64,000 nt of DNA from positions 186,001 to 250,000 of the forward strand of contig NZ_JADKYT010000002.1 in the NCBI RefSeq assembly GCF_015354445.1, written 5' to 3'. The stretch is from Methylophilus sp. QUAN. GTDB taxonomy: Bacteria > Pseudomonadota > Gammaproteobacteria > Burkholderiales > Methylophilaceae. Shown here piece after piece: positions 59,107 through 64,000 of this stretch. A program made the translations under genes and the position numbers. Numbering within the stretch: position 1 is the first letter of the stretch; every line of letters starts with the position of its first letter. Under the pieces are notes generated by a model, which saw only the letters and a list, made by a program, of their open reading frames with translations, was not told the DNA's origin and searched no databases.

Positions 59107-60828
59107 TTATTCGTTGGTGACGGCTTCGACTTCTTCAATCGAGGTTAAGCCCTGTTTCACCTTGAGCAGGCCTGATTCCCGCAGGTCTTTCACGCCTTCT
59201 TTTTTTGCTTGTGCCGCAATATCCAGCGCATTGCCGTTAGACATAATAATCTGCGCCATGGCTTCACTGATAGGCATGACCTGGTAAATACCGACGCGGC
59301 CTTTATATCCATTATTGCAGTGCTCACAGCCGCCTTCTTTCGCCCCGTAGAGTTGCCAGTCGCCGTGCAGCATGGCTTCTGTGAAGCCTACTTTGAGCAG
59401 CGCTTCCTGCGGGACATCTAGCGGCACTTTGCAATGTTTGCACAAGCGTCTGGCCAGACGTTGTGCAGTAATTAACGTCACGGCTGAGGCAATGTTAAAG
59501 GGGGCGACGCCCATATTCAATAGCCGCGATAAGGTGGTTGGTGCATCATTAGTATGCAGTGTGGATAACACCATGTGACCGGTAGAGGCTGCTTTAATGG
59601 CCATGTCCGCGGTTTCCAGGTCGCGAATTTCACCAATCATGATAATGTCAGGATCCTGGCGCAAAAAGGATTTTAGCGCGGCGGCAAAAGTCAGGCCTTG
59701 CTTGTCATTCACGTTGACCTGGTTGATGCCGGGCAACGGAATTTCTGCCGGGTCTTCAGCGGTAGAGATATTCACGCCTGGGTCGTTAAGCAAGTTCAGG
59801 CAAGTGTACAGCGACACGGTTTTACCCGAGCCAGTTGGCCCGGTGACCAATACCAGGCCATACGGACGGTGAATGGCCTTGAGCAGCGAGGCTTGCTGCT
59901 CAGGTTCATAGCCCAGCGCTTCAATGCCCAGCGTGGCGCTGGTCGGGTCCAGAATCCGCATCACAATTTTTTCGCCGTGAATCAGTGGCAAGGTACTGAC
60001 GCGGAAATCAATGGCGCGCGTTTTACTCAGAATCAGCTTCATGCGGCCATCTTGCGGAATTCTTTTTTCAGAAATATCCAGATTGGAGATCACTTTAATC
60101 CGCGAGGCCAGTTTTTCTTTAATCGCCAATGGCGGCTGCGACATATCCCTTAACACACCGTCCACCCTGAAGCGAATGCGGTAAAACTTTTCATAAGGTT
60201 CAAAGTGCAGGTCAGAAGCGCCCATATTGATGGCATCCATCAGCACTTTTTGCAGGAACTTGACGACTGGCGCGTCATCCACCTCCTGCAACACTTCAAC
60301 TTCCTGCTCTTCGCTGTTTTCTTCCAGCCCCAGGTCAAAGTCATCGCCGCCTGTATTCAGGCTAGACATGCTGGTGTCTTTGGATTCGACGACTCTATCT
60401 ATCCATTTACCCAGCTTGTCATCTTCCACCACCACCGGGAACAGCGTGGCGCCCATCTGGAACTGGATGGTGTCCAGAGAGTGCAGGTTGGTCGGGTCAG
60501 AAATCGCAATGTAAGCCACATTGCTTTTTTGTTGCAGCAGCAATACACGGTGCGACTGCATGAGTTTGATATCTATGGTTTTGTCAGGCAGGGAGTCCTG
60601 ATCCAGTGCGTCCAGGTCTAGAAACGGGAAGCCGAAGGCATCTGAAGCGGTTTGTGCAATATCTTTAGCGGAAATCTTTTTTTGTGCCAGCGTCGCGGAT
60701 AGAAAGCTGACCTTTTGTGCCAGGGATTTTTCCTGTAAAGCGGCGGCATCCTCTTCGCTCATGAGCGAAGATTGCACCAGCATGCGCGCCATGCCTCCCA
60801 GTTTCCGTGAACTTTCCAGTGTTGCCAT
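59107..60828 (-). CDS. pilB: Type IV pilus extension ATPase PilB
   Basis: A 573-residue hexameric ATPase. N-terminal MshEN/GspE-N region, Walker A GPTGSGKT, Asp box and Walker B IMIGEIRDLETADMA, His box TGHMVLSTLHTNDAPTT, and zinc-binding tetracysteine CKHCKVP ... CEHCNNGYKGRVG. These mark the PilB/GspE extension motor rather than PilT. The pilD gene usually follows pilC, but here the next gene is dsbC. Confidence 0.95.
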   Translation of the reverse strand: MATLESSRKLGGMARMLVQSSLMSEEDAAALQEKSLAQKVSFLSATLAQKKISAKDIAQTASDAFGFPFLDLDALDQDSLPDKTIDIKLMQSHRVLLLQQKSNVAYIAISDPTNLHSLDTIQFQMGATLFPVVVEDDKLGKWIDRVVESKDTSMSSLNTGGDDFDLGLEENSEEQEVEVLQEVDDAPVVKFLQKVLMDAINMGASDLHFEPYEKFYRIRFRVDGVLRDMSQPPLAIKEKLASRIKVISNLDISEKRIPQDGRMKLILSKTRAIDFRVSTLPLIHGEKIVMRILDPTSATLGIEALGYEPEQQASLLKAIHRPYGLVLVTGPTGSGKTVSLYTCLNLLNDPGVNISTAEDPAEIPLPGINQVNVNDKQGLTFAAALKSFLRQDPDIIMIGEIRDLETADMAIKAASTGHMVLSTLHTNDAPTTLSRLLNMGVAPFNIASAVTLITAQRLARRLCKHCKVPLDVPQEALLKVGFTEAMLHGDWQLYGAKEGGCEHCNNGYKGRVGIYQVMPISEAMAQIIMSNGNALDIAAQAKKEGVKDLRESGLLKVKQGLTSIEEVEAVTNE

Positions 60829-61016
60829 AGATGTCTTTAAGCGTGTCTTCTAAACAGTGAAATAGGTCAGTTAATGTACTGATACAACTATACTTTTTAC
60901 CTCAGTATACGTGGGCCATTCCAGATTCAAATCGTTGAAAAGACGGGCTCTCATGCAGCATTTATACAAATTTTAACTGGATTTTTTAGCTTTCGTTAAA
61001 AGATACAAAAATACGC
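60829..61016. other. Intergenic region pilB / cold-shock gene
   Basis: 188 bp, AT-rich, no gene seen. It must contain the pilB promoter on the minus strand; a TATAGT-like -10 (minus, 60888-60893) is visible without a clear -35. The left of the region carries no recognisable operator. Confidence 0.45.
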
Positions 61017-61045
61017 TTGACATTTAAATAATGCTAACTTATAAA
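61017..61045 (+). promoter_or_regulatory. Strong sigma70 promoter of the cold-shock gene
   Basis: TTGACA (61017-61022), 17-bp spacer, TATAAA (61040-61045). Near-consensus; transcription would begin near 61052, leaving a ~125-nt leader before the start codon, typical for cspA-type genes. Confidence 0.9.
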
Positions 61046-61051
61046 TCCTTA

Positions 61052-61176
61052 AGGCGTTTGGGTTCAGGTTTTTTGTAGCCGTCTTTAAGTAAAGCAAAGC
61101 TTGTTAATTGCGACTGGAGTACTTGAGACAAACTTTTGGGGCGCCTCCCTGTTAAGTAAAAAAGTAAGGAAGTAAA
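61052..61176 (+). promoter_or_regulatory. Long 5' leader of the cold-shock gene
   Basis: About 125 nt untranslated, ending with AAGGAAG before ATG 61177. Leaders of this size fold differently at low temperature in cspA genes. No exact cold box was identified. Confidence 0.5.
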
Positions 61177-61380
61177 ATGGCAACAGGTACCGTAAAGTGG
61201 TTTAACGACTCTAAGGGCTTTGGATTCATTACTCCCGATGACGGTGGTGACGATTTGTTCGCGCACTTCTCCGCAATCGTTGAATCTGGTTATAAAAGCT
61301 TGAAAGAAGGTCAACGTGTATCCTTTGATGTGACTGAAGGTCCAAAAGGGAAACAGGCCTCCAACATACAAAAAGCATAA
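61177..61380 (+). CDS. Cold-shock protein (CspA family)
   Basis: A 67-residue single cold-shock domain binding RNA and single-stranded DNA. RNP1 KGFGFI (about 14-19), RNP2 DLFAHFS (about 27-33), and the standard N-terminus [16 protein letters not shown]. It acts as an RNA chaperone or transcription antiterminator. Strong promoter and terminator of its own. Confidence 0.97.
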   Translation: MATGTVKWFNDSKGFGFITPDDGGDDLFAHFSAIVESGYKSLKEGQRVSFDVTEGPKGKQASNIQKA

Positions 61381-61408
61381 TTTTTGTTTTAGGGGTAAAA
61401 AATACAAA

Positions 61409-61437
61409 ACGGCTCGCAATTGCGAGCCGTTTTTTTA
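61409..61437. terminator. Terminator of the cold-shock gene
   Basis: A perfect 22-bp palindrome ACGGCTCGCAA/TTGCGAGCCGT (61409-61430) followed by TTTTTT. The A-rich left side may also serve icd on the other strand. Confidence 0.92.
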
Positions 61438-61465
61438 TGCCTGATACCGGTGAGCCGGCAATCTA

Positions 61466-62704
61466 TTAGGACATTTGCTTGATGATCTCGTCACCAAATT
61501 CGGCCGTACCAACTTGGGTAGCGCCTTCCATCTGGCTGCTAAAGTCGCCGGTCACGCGCTTGCTGGCAATGGCTTTGGCCACGCCGTTGATGACCAGGTC
61601 GGCTGCTTCTACCCAACCCATATGGCGCAACATCATTTCTGCTGACAAAATCAGTGAGCTTGGGTTGGCCAAGTTTTTACCAGCGATTTTAGGTGCCGTG
61701 CCGTGCGTGGCTTCAAACATGGCCACGGTGTCGCTTAAGTTGGCACCAGGGGCAATGCCGATACCGCCAACTTGTGCCGCCAGCGCGTCACTCATGTAGT
61801 CGCCATTGAGGTTCAAGGCAGCCACGACATCGTAATCTTCCGGATGTAACAGGATTTCTTGCAGGAAGGCATCGGCGATACAGTCCTTGATCACAATGCC
61901 ATTCGGCAGTTTGCACCATGGGCCGCCATCAATCAGCTCGGCACCAAATTCTTCTTTAGCCAGTTGATAGCCCCAGTCACGGAAGCCACCTTCGGTGAAC
62001 TTCATGATGTTGCCTTTGTGGGTGATGGTCACAGATTTGCGGTTGTTATCAATCGCGTATTGAATCGCTTTACGGATCAGGCGCTTGCTGCCATCAATCG
62101 ACACTGGTTTGATACCAATCGCAGAAGCTTCTGGGAAGCGGATTTTCTTGCGTACGCCCATATCGCTCAAGAAGTTAATCACTTTCTTCACTTCTTCAGT
62201 CCCAGCCGCCCATTCAATGCCGGCGTAAATGTCTTCGGTGTTTTCACGGAAAATCACCATGTCAGTTTTTTCCGGATGCTTGACCGGGCTAGGCACGCCA
62301 GTGAAATACTGGATAGGGCGCAGGCAAACGTATAAATCCAGTTCCTGGCGCAAGGTCACGTTCAATGAACGGATGCCGCCGCCAACAGGCGTGGTCAATG
62401 GGCCTTTGATCGAAATGACATAGTCTTTCAGCACCGCCATGGTTTCATCAGATAACCATGTGTCTTTGTCATAGACCGTTGTAGACTTTTCACCGGCGTA
62501 GACTTCCATCCAGGAGATTTTGCGTTTGCCGCCATAGGCTTTTTCAACCGCAGTGTCCACCACTTTGATCATGGGTGGCGTAATGTCGATACCAATGCCA
62601 TCGCCCTCGATAAACGGGATAATAGGTTGGTCGGGAACATTTAGGGTATTATCAGCATTGACGGTGATTTTGCTGCCGGTCGCAGGCACCTTGATTTTAG
62701 ACAT
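61466..62704 (-). CDS. icd: NADP-dependent isocitrate dehydrogenase Icd
   Basis: A 412-residue E. coli-type dimeric enzyme (isocitrate to 2-oxoglutarate). Motifs: [37 protein letters not shown] (the Ser that AceK phosphorylates in E. coli), [50 protein letters not shown]-like [15 protein letters not shown] and [13 protein letters not shown] 62704 has GGAAAG upstream. Its start codon lies 10 bp from that of the divergent rluE. Confidence 0.96.
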   Translation of the reverse strand: MSKIKVPATGSKITVNADNTLNVPDQPIIPFIEGDGIGIDITPPMIKVVDTAVEKAYGGKRKISWMEVYAGEKSTTVYDKDTWLSDETMAVLKDYVISIKGPLTTPVGGGIRSLNVTLRQELDLYVCLRPIQYFTGVPSPVKHPEKTDMVIFRENTEDIYAGIEWAAGTEEVKKVINFLSDMGVRKKIRFPEASAIGIKPVSIDGSKRLIRKAIQYAIDNNRKSVTITHKGNIMKFTEGGFRDWGYQLAKEEFGAELIDGGPWCKLPNGIVIKDCIADAFLQEILLHPEDYDVVAALNLNGDYMSDALAAQVGGIGIAPGANLSDTVAMFEATHGTAPKIAGKNLANPSSLILSAEMMLRHMGWVEAADLVINGVAKAIASKRVTGDFSSQMEGATQVGTAEFGDEIIKQMS

Positions 62705-62714
62705 AGCACTTTCC

Positions 62715-63257
62715 ATGTTATTACTGTTTAACAAACCCTTTAACGTCGTTTGCCAGTTTACTGCTCATGAGAAGCACGCGACGCTCAAGGACTATATTCC
62801 GATTCCCAACGTATATGCCGCCGGGCGGTTAGATACCGATTCTGAAGGATTGCTTATTCTAACCGATGACGGCGGATTGCAACATCGTTTAAGTCATCCC
62901 AAGCATAAACAGGTCAAAACCTATTGGGCACAAGTCGAAGGTGCTCCTACACAAGCAGATTTGATGCCATTGCAACAGGGCGTAGACCTGGGTGACTTTG
63001 TAACGCGGCCTGCGCAGGTCAAAATCATCGCTGAACCTGACCAATTGTGGCAACGGGAACCGCCGATTCGCGAGCGTAAGCATATTCCCACCACCTGGCT
63101 GGAGATTAAGATAAGTGAAGGCAAGAACCGCCAGGTGCGGCGAATGACCGCCCACGTGGGGTTTCCAACCTTGCGTTTGATCCGTTATGCGATTGGCCCG
63201 TATACGTTGGACGGAATCTTGCTTGGGCAATATGAGAAAGTCAGTTTAGTAAGGTAA
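62715..63257 (+). CDS. rluE: 23S rRNA pseudouridine synthase RluE
   Basis: A 180-residue RsuA-type synthase; in E. coli RluE makes pseudouridine 2457 of 23S r[18 protein letters not shown], catalytic Asp40 in [32 protein letters not shown] and [20 protein letters not shown]. There is no N-terminal S4 domain, as expected. ATG 62715 is chosen by alignment; it has no Shine-Dalgarno, and the frame continues upstream inside icd without similarity. The mRNA is probably leaderless or starts inside icd. Confidence 0.92.
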   Translation: MLLLFNKPFNVVCQFTAHEKHATLKDYIPIPNVYAAGRLDTDSEGLLILTDDGGLQHRLSHPKHKQVKTYWAQVEGAPTQADLMPLQQGVDLGDFVTRPAQVKIIAEPDQLWQREPPIRERKHIPTTWLEIKISEGKNRQVRRMTAHVGFPTLRLIRYAIGPYTLDGILLGQYEKVSLVR

Positions 63258-63260
63258 ATC

Positions 63261-63965
63261 ATGAAACAAGTGGTGGTATTCAGACACGCTTGCTGCGAGG
63301 GTGCTGGTTATTTGGGCACTTTTTTAGCGCGGCATGCTATTCCGTGGTGCGAAGTGCGCATTGATAAAGGCGAAGCGGTACCGACGTCGGTCGACGATTA
63401 CAGCGGAATCGTGCTCATGGGCGGCCCCATGAGTGTGAATGATGACTTGCCGTGGATTCCGCCGTTGCTGCAATTAATCCGGCAGGCGGTAGACAAAGAT
63501 GTGCCTTTGCTTGGGCATTGCCTGGGTGGGCAGTTAATCAGTAAAGCACTGGGCGGTGTCGTCAGCAAGAATCCGGTCAAGGAGATCGGCTGGGGACAGG
63601 TGCAGGTGGCTGATCATGCTGCCGCGCGCGACTGGTTTGGCGATCTGCAAGGGTTTAACAGTTTTCACTGGCACGGCGAAACATTTACGGTGCCAGCAGG
63701 GGCGACGCACGTGTTATCCAGCCCCTATTGCGCCAATCAGGCCTATGTCATGGGCAAGCATATAGGCTTGCAGTGCCATATTGAAATGACACCAGAGATG
63801 GTCAAAGTGTGGACCGAACAATGGAAGAATGACATCGCCAGTGCGGCGGCTAGTCCGGCGGTACAATCGGCGGATACCATGCTGGCAGAGGTGGCAGAAG
63901 ATTGTGACGTGCTGCACCAGGTGGCGGATAAAGTGTACAGCCGCTGGATTCAGGGCCTGGCTTAA
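63261..63965 (+). CDS. Class I glutamine amidotransferase (GMP-synthase-like)
   Basis: A 234-residue amidotransferase. Nucleophile Cys87 in LLGHCLGGQLI, with His173 and Glu175 in CHIEMTPEM completing the triad; oxyanion region VLMGGPMSV. Stand-alone proteins of this type hydrolyse glutamine or related gamma-glutamyl compounds; the acceptor is unknown. It follows rluE by 3 bp, with AAGG near the rluE stop, so the two form an operon. Confidence 0.88.
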   Translation: MKQVVVFRHACCEGAGYLGTFLARHAIPWCEVRIDKGEAVPTSVDDYSGIVLMGGPMSVNDDLPWIPPLLQLIRQAVDKDVPLLGHCLGGQLISKALGGVVSKNPVKEIGWGQVQVADHAAARDWFGDLQGFNSFHWHGETFTVPAGATHVLSSPYCANQAYVMGKHIGLQCHIEMTPEMVKVWTEQWKNDIASAAASPAVQSADTMLAEVAEDCDVLHQVADKVYSRWIQGLA

Positions 63966-64000
63966 GTCTAGTTTCGTCTACAGTTTCGACTACTCGCGCT
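63966..64000. other. Right end of window
   Basis: 35 bp after the amidotransferase stop; nothing recognisable. Confidence 0.5.

Overview
The window reads as a chromosomal segment of a betaproteobacterium, most like the methylotrophic Methylophilaceae (Methylophilus/Methylotenera type). This is inferred from the gene content: a PEP-CTERM protein, an E. coli-like NADP isocitrate dehydrogenase, a lptD-surA-pdxA-rsmA cluster with amgK-murU divergent from it, and several FecI/FecR/TonB-receptor cassettes. No rRNA, tRNA, CRISPR array or complete insertion sequence was seen.

Layout. 1-1034 is a small accessory patch: the end of a DUF2726 gene, a REP-like palindrome with a truncated REP-associated transposase (RAYT) remnant, and an AbrB-type antitoxin/PIN toxin pair behind a perfect operator-like inverted repeat. 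1035-2650 is a divergent HflX GTPase preceded by two overlapping leader ORFs. 2651-3617 holds a PEP-CTERM protein. 3618-9237 and 12615-20592 are iron-acquisition islands. The first is Fur box, FecI-FecR, siderophore receptor, PepSY reductase-like protein and a small membrane protein. The second is Fur box, two tandem FecI-FecR pairs and two signal-transducing TonB receptors. Between them lies the methionine pair metR/metE. 20599-21864 is a FadL-type porin.

22080-26711 is a ribonucleotide reductase operon, nrdA-nrdB-yfaE, very close to the enterobacterial one in sequence. It sits behind a clear cobalamin riboswitch, and two copies of a ~108-bp palindromic repeat bracket nrdB. 26725-28206 carries a small unknown gene and a RES/Xre toxin-antitoxin pair. 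28341-33696 has rlmF, an OsmC-YcaO fusion, the RhlE helicase with a structured leader, and a DUF188 protein.

From 33697 the window is mostly housekeeping: nadD, proA, holA-lptE-leuS, another TonB receptor, adk, the rsmA-pdxA-surA-lptD operon (outer-membrane biogenesis) divergent from amgK-murU (peptidoglycan recycling), psiE-like, a diguanylate cyclase, DUF3820/DUF2927 genes, pepP-ubiH-ubiF-like-dsbC, pilB-pilC, a cold-shock protein, icd head-to-head with rluE, and a class I glutamine amidotransferase.

The most unusual material is regulatory: the double leader ORF before hflX, B12 control of a class Ia ribonucleotide reductase, the palindromic repeats inside the nrd operon, the tandem sigma/anti-sigma arrangement with one atypical FecR, the rhlE leader, and the 10-bp head-to-head icd/rluE arrangement. 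All functional assignments come from reading motifs and remembered family sequences. No database search was run.
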